This document shows, in pieces, positions 10,636 through 18,041 of a stretch of DNA of 42,680 nucleotides. Position 1 is the stretch's first letter. Each line of letters begins with the position of its first letter. A program made the position numbers and the translations under genes. The notes beneath the pieces were generated by a model. That model had not been told where the DNA came from, did not search any database, and saw only the letters and a list, made by a program, of their open reading frames with translations. Source of the DNA: Verticiella alkaliphila (GTDB lineage: Bacteria > Pseudomonadota > Gammaproteobacteria > Burkholderiales > Burkholderiaceae_B); assembly GCF_018904615.1 (NCBI RefSeq), contig NZ_JADCNH010000035.1:1-42680 (forward strand), in the 5' to 3' direction.

Positions 10636-11541
10636 CTATTTCTCGCCCCCCACGGGCAGTGGCGCGAACGCCACGCGCACGCCCAGATCCAGCGCGCGCG
10701 GGATCACCGAGCGGTGTGTCTCCGCCGCGATCACGCGAAAGTCCAGCCGCACGCCTGGCACGGTGGCAAGCACGGCCGCCAATGCCCGCATGCGATCCAC
10801 CATGGCGCGGCCCTGGCGCTGGGCGGCGATGCGCTCGCGGTCGGGCCAGGTGAGTTCGTCGGGGGACAGCGCCTGTTCGTATTCGCCCACGGTCAAGCAG
10901 ACACGCGCATCGAGGCCCGCCACCGGTGCGGCCACGGCGGCCGCGGCCAACTGCGCCGCGCGGCCTTCACCCCACCACACGGAGGGGCTCGACAGGAGGT
11001 ACGTGGCGAAGAGACCCGGCTGTGCAAGGCAGGATTGCAGGCCGAGCAGCCCGCCCAGGGAGTGGCCGGCGAACGTGCGGCGGGTGCTGTCCAGGGGCAA
11101 CGCGGCATGCGCCAGTGGCAGGACCTCATTGGCAATCCATGCCAGGAAAGCGGGCGCGCCACCCGGGCCCGACATCACATCTGCCGGGCGTGCCGACCCC
11201 GCCGCCCCTTCCACGCCACCCGGCGTGAAATCATGCTCACGCCGCGAGGGCCCCACGTAGCCAATCGCCAGGATCACGCCAGGCACGGCCAGACGCGCCT
11301 TGGGGGCGCCCGCGTGGTGCCAGGCCAGCGCGCGGGCCATCTCCAGATGGGCGTCCTCGGCCATGACGAGCAAAGGCCACCCCTGTGCGGGTGCCTGCCC
11401 TGCCGGCCAGGCCAGGGTCAGGCGGCACGCGCCCGACGGACCCGCCACCTCGCGCGTGGCGGTGCCCGGCAAGGGGCCGGCGGTCCAGCCAGCGGGCGTG
11501 GCGAACCCATCGAATGGCGGAGCAAAGGGCGAAGCGATCAT
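10636..11541 (-). CDS. Fes/IroE-type siderophore esterase (alpha/beta hydrolase)
   Basis: This 301-residue serine hydrolase belongs to the esterase-D/Fes/IroE family, which cleaves ester bonds of trilactone catecholate siderophores to release iron. It has the nucleophile elbow GHSLGGLLG, the family hallmark SSPSVWWGEG just after it, and a catalytic histidine in AAETHRSVI. There is no signal peptide, and the N-terminal domain of E. coli Fes is missing, so it is IroE-sized but probably cytoplasmic. ATG 11541 is chosen; an in-frame ATG at 11589 is possible. It is transcribed divergently from the FecCD permease gene, so it probably shares regulation with it. A second family member lies at 14836-15681. 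Confidence 0.85.
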   Translation of the reverse strand: MIASPFAPPFDGFATPAGWTAGPLPGTATREVAGPSGACRLTLAWPAGQAPAQGWPLLVMAEDAHLEMARALAWHHAGAPKARLAVPGVILAIGYVGPSRREHDFTPGGVEGAAGSARPADVMSGPGGAPAFLAWIANEVLPLAHAALPLDSTRRTFAGHSLGGLLGLQSCLAQPGLFATYLLSSPSVWWGEGRAAQLAAAAVAAPVAGLDARVCLTVGEYEQALSPDELTWPDRERIAAQRQGRAMVDRMRALAAVLATVPGVRLDFRVIAAETHRSVIPRALDLGVRVAFAPLPVGGEK

Positions 11542-11706
11542 GGCGCGAGGTGAGACATAGGAGTGAGGCAGCAACGGCTGCCGTCGCAAAGCATGCGATA
11601 CTCGCCGCTTTGGCGACGAGCGTCGGCAGCTGCCGGCTCAGGCCCGCATGCCTGCGGGGCGTCGCATCCTACCTCACGCGCGCTTTCTGGCTGCAGCAGC
11701 ATCACA

Positions 11707-12774
11707 GTGGATAGTAATACGTCTTATTCGCCGGCCTTGCCGGCCGACCCGGTGGGCGCCTACCGGCAGATCCTGTGGCGGCGCTGGCTCCTCGTGGGCG
11801 TGCTCGTGGCCATCATCCTGGCCGCGATCGTCGTCGACTTCACGCTGGGGCCCGCCGGTCTGTCGCTGGCCGAACTCTTCGCCACCCTCGTCTCGCCGGA
11901 CACGGCCGATGCCACCACGCGCGTCATCGTGTGGGACATCCGCCTGCCCTACGCCTTGATGGCCATGGCGGTGGGCGTCTCGCTTGGCCTGGCCGGTGCG
12001 GAGATGCAGACCATCCTGAACAACCCGCTCGCGAGCCCGTTCACGCTCGGGCTGTCCTCGGCCGCAGCGTTCGGCGCGGCGCTGGTCATCGTGCTGGATC
12101 TCACGATCCCGGGCCTGCCCGCGGCATGGACCGTTGCTGCAAGCGCGTTCTTCTTCTCGCTGCTGTGCGCCATGCTGCTCGATGCCGTCGCCCGCTGGGG
12201 CGGGATGAACACGTCCGGCGTGGTGCTCTTCGGCATCGCCCTGGTCTTCTCCTTCAACGCCCTGGTCTCGCTGGTGCAGTTCGTGGCGAGCGCCGATGCC
12301 TTGCAGGGCCTGGTGTTCTGGACGATGGGCAGCCTGTCGCGCGCGACCTGGCCCAAGCTCGGCATGCTGCTCCTGCTCTTTGCGATCATCCTGCCGCTGG
12401 CCATGCGCGATTCGTGGCGGCTCACCGCCCTGCGCCTGGGCGAGGATCGAGCGGCGAGCTTCGGCATCGACGTGCGCCGGCTGCGCCTCACCTCGCTGTT
12501 GCGCATCAGTCTGCTCTCGGCGCTGGCCGTGTCCTTCGTGGGCACCATCGGCTTCATCGGACTGGTCGCCCCGCACATCGCACGCCGGCTCTTTGGCGAG
12601 GACCACCGCTTCTACCTGCCCGGCAGCGCGCTCGTGGGCGGCGTGATCCTGTCGCTCGCCTCGATCGCCTCCAAGAACATCGTGCCGGGCATCATCATTC
12701 CCGTCGGCATCGTGACCTCGCTCGTGGGCATTCCCTTCTTCCTCGCGGTGGTGTTCCGCCGCCAGATGCCGTAA
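11707..12774 (+). CDS. FecCD-family ferric-siderophore ABC permease
   Basis: This inner-membrane permease for iron-siderophore (or vitamin B12-like) uptake has about 355 residues and nine to ten helices. Family marks include LGLAGAEMQTILNNPLASPF near the N-terminus and the ATPase-contact region GFIGLVAPHIARRLFGEDHR near the C-terminus. Only one permease gene is present, so a homodimer (BtuC-like) is implied rather than the FepD/FepG heterodimer. The start is unclear. The open frame reaches to 11563, but GTG 11707 gives a normal N-terminus; it lacks a clear Shine-Dalgarno. An AT-rich stretch right after it (from 11711) resembles a weak Fur site and may mean the true start is GTG 11751. The ATPase gene follows after ten bases. 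Confidence 0.92.
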   Translation: MDSNTSYSPALPADPVGAYRQILWRRWLLVGVLVAIILAAIVVDFTLGPAGLSLAELFATLVSPDTADATTRVIVWDIRLPYALMAMAVGVSLGLAGAEMQTILNNPLASPFTLGLSSAAAFGAALVIVLDLTIPGLPAAWTVAASAFFFSLLCAMLLDAVARWGGMNTSGVVLFGIALVFSFNALVSLVQFVASADALQGLVFWTMGSLSRATWPKLGMLLLLFAIILPLAMRDSWRLTALRLGEDRAASFGIDVRRLRLTSLLRISLLSALAVSFVGTIGFIGLVAPHIARRLFGEDHRFYLPGSALVGGVILSLASIASKNIVPGIIIPVGIVTSLVGIPFFLAVVFRRQMP

Positions 12775-12784
12775 GGGGCTGGCG

Positions 12785-13573
12785 ATGCTCGACATTCAGA
12801 ACATCGGCGTGGCCTACGGCCAGCGCCGCATCATCGAGAGCCTGACCGTCGAAGGGCTTGCTGCGGGCACCGTGACCTGCTTGCTCGGCCCCAATGGCAG
12901 CGGCAAATCCACGCTCTTGAAGGCGCTTGCCGGCCTGAACAAGATTGCCCCCGGCAGCAGCATCCGCCTGGACGGCCAGGAGCTCAGCCGGGCGAGCTTC
13001 GAGACGCGCGCCCGCCAGGTGGTCTACGTGCCCCAGGCCTTGCCGGCCGCCGTTCACCTGCGCGTGTTCGAATCCGTGCTCGTCGCGGCCAACGCCTCGC
13101 TGCCCGGCCAGCGCGCGGGGGGCGTGGACGTGCCGACGGTGCAGTCCCTGCTCGAGCGGCTGGGCGTGGGGCATCTCTCGCTGCGTTACATCGACGAACT
13201 CTCGGGCGGTCAGAAGCAGCTGGTCGGCCTGGCCCAGGCGCTCATCCGCAAGCCGCGCCTGCTGCTGCTGGACGAGCCCTTGTCCGCGCTGGATCTGAAC
13301 TACCAGTTCCACGTCATGGATCTGCTCAGCCAGGAAACGCGCGAAAACGGTCTGGTCACGATCATCGTGCTGCACGATCTGAACATCGCGCTGCGTCATG
13401 CGGACTACGCGCTCATGATCCGGCAGGGTGATCTCTTTGCGCACGGCAGCCCGAGTGCGGTGATCACGCCGCATGCGCTCGCGCAGGTCTATGGCGTGCG
13501 CGCCCGCGTGGAGCCCTGCTCGCGCGGCGTCCCGCAGGTCATGATCGACGGGCTGGAAGCGCACGTCGGCTGA
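12785..13573 (+). CDS. Ferric-siderophore ABC transporter ATP-binding protein
   Basis: This 262-residue ATPase of the FepC/FecE type powers the FecCD permease. Visible are Walker A GPNGSGKSTLLKALAG, the Q-loop region ARQVVYVPQA, signature ELSGGQKQLVG, Walker B RLLLLDEPLSALDL and the H-loop histidine in VLHDLNIAL. It begins ten bases after the permease stop with an AAGGGG Shine-Dalgarno candidate. A stem-loop and a separate Fur-type promoter follow before the receptor gene. Confidence 0.93.
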   Translation: MLDIQNIGVAYGQRRIIESLTVEGLAAGTVTCLLGPNGSGKSTLLKALAGLNKIAPGSSIRLDGQELSRASFETRARQVVYVPQALPAAVHLRVFESVLVAANASLPGQRAGGVDVPTVQSLLERLGVGHLSLRYIDELSGGQKQLVGLAQALIRKPRLLLLDEPLSALDLNYQFHVMDLLSQETRENGLVTIIVLHDLNIALRHADYALMIRQGDLFAHGSPSAVITPHALAQVYGVRARVEPCSRGVPQVMIDGLEAHVG

Positions 13574-13590
13574 CCGATGGCGTCCGCCCT

Positions 13591-13614
13591 GGCGCGCTCA
13601 GGGGGAAGCGCGCC
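13591..13614 (+). terminator. GC-rich hairpin after the ATPase gene
   Basis: The inverted repeat GGCGCGCT, 8-base loop, AGCGCGCC lies 18 bases after the ATPase stop and before the promoter of the receptor gene. No T-run follows, so termination would be weak or rho-assisted. Confidence 0.4.
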
Positions 13615-13627
13615 GGCGCTGCCGCGT

Positions 13628-13673
13628 TTGTCGCCGCCGAGCCGGGCCGATTAGAATGAGAATATCTCTCGTT
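13628..13673 (+). promoter_or_regulatory. Fur-box promoter of the siderophore receptor gene
   Basis: A -35 TTGTCG (13628-13633) and -10 TAGAAT (13652-13657) are separated by 18 bases. The 19-base AATGAGAATATCTCTCGTT (13655-13673) overlaps the -10 and the expected transcription start. It has the symmetrical GAGA-ATA-TCTC core typical of Fur boxes and is strikingly AT-rich for this genome. Iron-dependent repression by Fur is the natural reading. Confidence 0.75.
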
Positions 13674-13687
13674 AATTGTCCCCTGAC

Positions 13688-14839
13688 ATGTTTCTGCTCC
13701 GTGCATTGCGCACGCTGGTCGTCACTGCCGGCTTGCTGACCGGCCTCCCTGCCCTGGCCGCTCCCATCGAGGTCACCGACGTGGTCGGTCGCACCGTGAC
13801 GCTGAAGAAGCCCGCGCAACGCGTCGTGCTGGCCCAGGCCCGCCACTTCCCGGTCCTGGCGCTGATCCACGATGATCCGGCCAGCATCCTCGCAGGCTGG
13901 TCCGACGAGTTCAAGACGTCGTTCGCCAACGACTACGCGGATTACCTCAAGGCCTTCCCCTCGCTCGCGCGCGTGCCGGTCGTGGGCCGCCACACGCCGG
14001 ACACGTTCTCCGTGGAGAGCAGCCTTGCCCAACGGCCGGACCTGGTCATCCTGACGGCGGCCTTCGCCGGGCTGCGCAAAGGGGCGAATCCTTCGGAATC
14101 GCCCCTGATCCGCCAGTTCGAGGCGGCAGGCGTGCCCGTGGTGGTGATCGACTTCTTCATGGATCCGTTCGAGAACACCGTGCCCAGCCTGCGTCTGCTG
14201 GGCAAGGCGCTCGGCCGCGAAGACCAGGCCGAGGCGTTCATCGAGTTCTACGTGCAGCACATGGACGGCGTCGCCGGGCTCGTGATGGGCAAGGCCGAGC
14301 GTCCGCCCGTCTTCGTGCACGCGCACGCGGGCACCACCGATTGCTGCTACTCGCCGGGCGTGGGCACCTTCAACGACATGATCTCGTTCGCCGGCGGGCA
14401 CAACATCGGCGCCGATGTGATCCGCAACGCCACTGGCCAGTTGGGCTTTGAATACATCAACAGCCGCAACCCCACTGTCTACGTCGCCACGGGTACAGGC
14501 GCGACGCAACGCACCGGCAACGGCCTGGACATCGGCAGCACGGCCACGCCCGATGCCGCCCGCGCGAGCCTGCGCAGCGTCATCGATCGCCAGGGTCTGG
14601 GTGCCTTGCAGGCCGTGCGCACGGGGAACGCCCACGGGGTGTGGCATGGGTTCAACGACTCGCCCTTGCACGTGGTCTTCATCGAGGCCCTGGCCCGCTG
14701 GATCGACCCCGTCGAACGGGCGAACCTGTCCCCCCAGGCCACGCTCGACGAGATCAACAAGCGCTTCCTGCCCGTGCCCATGCGCGGCACCTACCTGGTC
14801 GACCTGACCGACGCGGGCGCCGGCACCAGCAAGCCGTGA
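13688..14839 (+). CDS. FepB-like periplasmic ferric-siderophore-binding protein
   Basis: This 383-residue class III solute receptor (TroA/FepB fold) delivers ferric siderophore to the FecCD permease. A Sec signal peptide (MFLLRALRTLVVTAGLLTG, then ALA-APIEV) is followed by the family start VTDVVGRTVTLKKPAQRVV. A central linking helix and the second lobe, with DMISFAGGHNIGAD, follow. The start is set at ATG 13688 because it opens directly onto the signal peptide; a TTG at 13676 is in frame but almost touches the Fur box. It has its own Fur-type promoter although the permease and ATPase lie upstream. The stop overlaps the GTG of the next esterase by four bases. Confidence 0.92.
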   Translation: MFLLRALRTLVVTAGLLTGLPALAAPIEVTDVVGRTVTLKKPAQRVVLAQARHFPVLALIHDDPASILAGWSDEFKTSFANDYADYLKAFPSLARVPVVGRHTPDTFSVESSLAQRPDLVILTAAFAGLRKGANPSESPLIRQFEAAGVPVVVIDFFMDPFENTVPSLRLLGKALGREDQAEAFIEFYVQHMDGVAGLVMGKAERPPVFVHAHAGTTDCCYSPGVGTFNDMISFAGGHNIGADVIRNATGQLGFEYINSRNPTVYVATGTGATQRTGNGLDIGSTATPDAARASLRSVIDRQGLGALQAVRTGNAHGVWHGFNDSPLHVVFIEALARWIDPVERANLSPQATLDEINKRFLPVPMRGTYLVDLTDAGAGTSKP

Positions 14840-15681
14840 CGCGCTTGGCCCCCATCGACGCAGCGCCTCCGATAACGCCCGAAGACCCAGCGCCGCTGCG
14901 CTTCAGGTCGGAGGACGGCGCGCGTGGCTACGCCGTGCACGTCCAGGTGCCGCAGCGCACGCCGCCGCCGGCGGGCTTTCCGGTGCTATACGTGCTGGAC
15001 GGCGCGGCCGCCCGCCTCGCCATCCAGGCGGATCCCGGTCTGCGTGATCTGCCGGTCGTGGTGGCCACCGTCGCGCATGCGCACGATCCCGAGGCAACGA
15101 AGGCGGCACGCGCGTATGACTACACGCCGCCCGCGCCCGACGGATCGCCGATCGTCGACCCGCGGGTGCCCGCCTGGCGCGCCGGTGGCGCCGATGCCTT
15201 TCTCGATGTGCTCGACACCCACATCCGCCCTGCCGTGCAGGCACGCCACCCGGTCGATCCCGGCCGCGCCGTGCTCGCCGGCCATTCGTATGGCGGCCTG
15301 TGCGTGCTTCACGCCTTGTGCGGCCAACGGGGTTATGCAGGCTACGTGAGCGCCAGCCCGTCCATCTGGTGGCGCGACGAGGCCATTCTGACGCGAATCG
15401 CGGCGCTTGCGGCAGCACCGGTTCGCCCTGCCGCCCGCGTCTGCCTCCTGGTCGGTGCGCAGGAAGCCTGGCACGCCCAGGCGCTCGGTCAGGACGGCAC
15501 CCCAGGCAGCCGGCACGGCGGCGAGCCCACCGCACCGGCCGCACAGGCGCTGGCGGCGTACCTCTCGGGCATCCCCGAGCTTGACGTCACATTCACGTCG
15601 CTCGCGGGCGAGTCCCACGGCACGATGGCAGCGGCGGCGGCACGCGCCGCCGTGCGCCTGGCGGCCACGCTTAGCGGGTAG
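14836..15681 (+). CDS. Second Fes/IroE-type siderophore esterase
   Basis: This 281-residue alpha/beta hydrolase of the esterase-D/Fes/IroE family starts at GTG 14836, overlapping the receptor stop (GTGA). It shows the elbow GHSYGGLC, the hallmark ASPSIWWRDE and a histidine in AGESHGTMA. There is no signal peptide, suggesting cytoplasmic cleavage of the imported ferric siderophore. It is clearly related to, but much diverged from, the esterase at 10636-11541; two such enzymes may act on cyclic and linear forms, as Fes/IroD and IroE do. Coupling to the FepB-like gene under a Fur promoter ties it to iron release. Confidence 0.87.
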   Translation: MTRLAPIDAAPPITPEDPAPLRFRSEDGARGYAVHVQVPQRTPPPAGFPVLYVLDGAAARLAIQADPGLRDLPVVVATVAHAHDPEATKAARAYDYTPPAPDGSPIVDPRVPAWRAGGADAFLDVLDTHIRPAVQARHPVDPGRAVLAGHSYGGLCVLHALCGQRGYAGYVSASPSIWWRDEAILTRIAALAAAPVRPAARVCLLVGAQEAWHAQALGQDGTPGSRHGGEPTAPAAQALAAYLSGIPELDVTFTSLAGESHGTMAAAAARAAVRLAATLSG

Positions 15682-15852
15682 CCTGCCCCTTCTGTTCCTC
15701 GCAACCGTCGCCGTCCCGAATGCCGGTCTGCGCGCGTTCGCGTCGAACCCAAGTGGGCGGACGCGCGCGAGGGCCGGCCCCCGTTTCACGACCCCGCGCC
15801 GCCGCCACAGCCACGCCCAGGCGGTCCATTCGCCCCCTGCGCAAATGAATGC

Positions 15853-15871
15853 GATAATGCGGATGGCTCTC
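15853..15871 (+). promoter_or_regulatory. Weaker Fur-like site before the Liv/NRPS operon
   Basis: The 19 bases starting at GATAATG match 12 of 19 positions of the classical E. coli Fur box, in an AT-rich patch inside a GC-rich 250-base gap. GATAAT may also serve as a -10, with a poor -35 (TTCGCC) 17 bases upstream. Position and context support iron control of the downstream operon, but the match alone is modest. Confidence 0.45.
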
Positions 15872-15900
15872 ATTTCTTTCCTCATCCAGAAGACGGCGTC

Positions 15901-15918
15901 GGAAGACCGCGGTCTTCC
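15901..15918 (+). promoter_or_regulatory. 18-bp perfect palindrome in the leader of the Liv/NRPS operon
   Basis: GGAAGACCGCGGTCTTCC is identical to its reverse complement. It ends 14 bases before the ATG of the Liv-type receptor gene, downstream of the Fur-like site. It could be an operator for a dimeric regulator or an RNA hairpin that masks initiation, as no clear Shine-Dalgarno is visible. The symmetry is certain; the role is unknown. Confidence 0.6.
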
Positions 15919-15932
15919 TTTGCGTCCCTGTC

Positions 15933-17153
15933 ATGACGACCCCCGTCCGCGCTCTGTCGCCCGCTTCGCCGCTGCGCCGCAGCCTTCTCGCCGCCGCTGG
16001 CGCCTCTGCCCTCGGGCTGGCTTTGCCGCGCGGCGTGCGGGCTCAATCGGCCGGCCCCCTGCGAATCGCCCTGCTCACCTCGCTGTCGGGCCCCTTCGCC
16101 TCGCTGGGCGAGAGCATGCGGGCCGGCCTGGAGCTGCTGATCGCCGAATCCGGCGGACAGATGGGCGGACGCCCGGTGCAGTTGCTCGTCGAGGATGACC
16201 ACGGCAAGCCGGACGAGGCGGTGCGCAAGGTGCGCAAGCTCCTGTCGCAGGATCGCGCAGACGTGCTGTGCGGCATCATCAGTGCCGCCGTGGCGCTTGC
16301 CGTGCGCGACATCGTCAGCGATGCGCAGGTGCCCACGTTCGTGTCGAATGCCTCGGCCAACGCGCTGGCGCGCGAGGCCGCGAGCCCGCTGATCTTTCGC
16401 CCCACCAAGACGAGCTGGATGCTCGGCCACACCGCCGCACGCTGGGCGCACGAGCACATCGCCCAGCAAGGCGGCATCACGCTCGCCTCGGATTACGCGG
16501 CCGGGCGCGAGTACGTGGGCGACTTCGTCAGCACCTACGAAGGTCAGGGCGGCAAGCTCAGCCGACCGATGTGGACCCCACTGGGCACCACGGATTTCGC
16601 GCCGCTGCTGATGAACATCGCCGCCGCGCAACCGGCCTTTTTGTACGCTTTCCTGCCGGGCGCCGACGCCGTGCGCTTTCTCCAGCAGGTGCGCGACTTC
16701 CGTCTGCAGGACAAGCTGCGCATCCTGGGCCCAGGCGCGCTCTTTGACCAGGAAGACGTGCTGCCTGCCGCGGGCGACGCCGGTCTGGGCGGCATCAACA
16801 CCTTCCATCAGTCTCCCGGTGCCCCGGCCGCAGCGGGCTTCGTTGCCGCCTATCAAAAGGTGCGCGGGCGCCTGCCGGGCGAGGCCAGCACCTCGGGCTA
16901 CGCCACCGGCCAGGTCATCCGTGCCGCCCTCGAGGCCGTAGACGGCGATGTCGCGCGCAAGGATGCGCTGAAGGCCCGCCTGCTGGAGGCCACCGTGGAC
17001 ACCGCCTTCGGCCCCATGCGCTTCGACGCCCGCAACAATCAGGCGATCCTCGACATCTACGTGAACGACGTGCGCCGCGGGCCCGACGGCAAGCCGCTCA
17101 ACACCATCGTCCACACCTTCGAAGGCGTTCGCGACCCCGGCCCGGCCGCCTGA
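15933..17153 (+). CDS. Liv-type (branched-chain amino acid family) ABC substrate-binding protein
   Basis: This 406-residue periplasmic type I receptor of the LivK/urea/aromatic-acid group is the first gene of the nine-gene operon. The N-terminus has twin arginines before a hydrophobic stretch (PLRRSLLAAAGASALGLAL, then VRAQS), so export by Tat or Sec is possible. The mature part begins GPLRIALLTSLSGPFASLGE, the usual opening of this family, and ends with the NQAILDIYVNDVRRGPDGKP stretch seen in receptors for amino acids and aromatic acids. The ligand cannot be read from the sequence. Because the same operon encodes a DHB-serine assembly line without DHB synthesis, an aromatic or catechol ligand is a reasoned guess. 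Confidence 0.88.
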   Translation: MTTPVRALSPASPLRRSLLAAAGASALGLALPRGVRAQSAGPLRIALLTSLSGPFASLGESMRAGLELLIAESGGQMGGRPVQLLVEDDHGKPDEAVRKVRKLLSQDRADVLCGIISAAVALAVRDIVSDAQVPTFVSNASANALAREAASPLIFRPTKTSWMLGHTAARWAHEHIAQQGGITLASDYAAGREYVGDFVSTYEGQGGKLSRPMWTPLGTTDFAPLLMNIAAAQPAFLYAFLPGADAVRFLQQVRDFRLQDKLRILGPGALFDQEDVLPAAGDAGLGGINTFHQSPGAPAAAGFVAAYQKVRGRLPGEASTSGYATGQVIRAALEAVDGDVARKDALKARLLEATVDTAFGPMRFDARNNQAILDIYVNDVRRGPDGKPLNTIVHTFEGVRDPGPAA

Positions 17154-17172
17154 CGCCTCGCCGCTTCGACCC

Positions 17173-18041
17173 GTGTCGTACTACTTCGTCCAAACCCTCA
17201 ACGCGCTGTCGTTCTCGGTACTCCTGCTGTTGACCGGCCTCGGCCTGTCACTGGTGCTGAGCCTGATGAACTTCATCAACCTGGCGCACGGTGCGTTCTT
17301 CCTGCTGGGTGGCTACATCGGCATCCACTGGCTCGCCGCCGGTGCGCGTGGTGGCTCGCGCTGCCCGCCGCCTTCGGGATCACGGCGCTCGTCGGGCTGA
17401 TCCTGGATCGCTTCCCATTCGGCCGCTTCTACGCACGCCCTCACCTCATGCAGGTGCTGCTCACCTACGGTCTGTCGGTGATCTTCGCCGATCTCATGCG
17501 CTGGGGCTTTGGCGCGGATACGCTGTCGCCCGCCCTGCCCGAGCTCATGCGCGGGGTGGTGTTCGTGGCTGGCCTGCCCTTTCCGGTGTATCGGCTCGTG
17601 ATCATCGCGGTCGGCGTCGTGCTGGCCATCGCGCTGTGGTGGCTGCTGGACCGCACCTTGTGGGGCGCGGCCATCCGCGCCTGCGTCGTGGACCGCGGGA
17701 TCGTGGAGACGCTCGGCATCGACACGCGCCGCCTCTTCACGATCGGCATGGCACTCGCGGCGGGCCTGGGTGGCCTGGGCGGTGCCCTGGGGGCCGGGAT
17801 GCTGTCGGCCTACCCCGGGCTGGACGAGGAGGTGCTGCTGCTGGCGCTGCTCGTCGTCGTGATCGGCGGGCTGGGCAGCTTCCGTGGCACGGTCGTGGCC
17901 GCCCTGCTCCTGGGCTTTGCCACGACCTTCAGCCGCATGTGGCTGCCTGAGTTTGCCAATTTCCTGACGCTGGGCATCATGGCGGCGCTGCTGGTGTGGC
18001 GCCCCACTGGCCTCATTGCACGCGAGACGCGTCAGCTATGA
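17173..18041 (+). pseudogene. LivH-type ABC permease with one-base frameshift
   Basis: This is the first membrane subunit of the Liv-type importer. The gene starts at GTG 17173 and reads well (signature MNFINLAHGAFFLLGGYIG) to about 17340. There it runs out of frame and reaches a stop at 17398-17400. From about 17340 the protein continues in another frame (WWLALPAAFGITALVGLIL, then the rest of LivH to 18041). Restoring one missing base near 17335-17352 yields about 289 residues, the normal LivH length. No slippery heptamer was seen, so programmed shifting is unlikely. All neighbours are intact, which favours a sequence error or a very recent mutation. The stop overlaps the LivM start (ATGA). 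Confidence 0.88.

Noticed and set aside
17335-17352. Programmed -1 frameshifting in the LivH-type gene
   Set aside because: No slippery heptamer or following stable stem was visible, and LivH genes are not known to use frameshifting.
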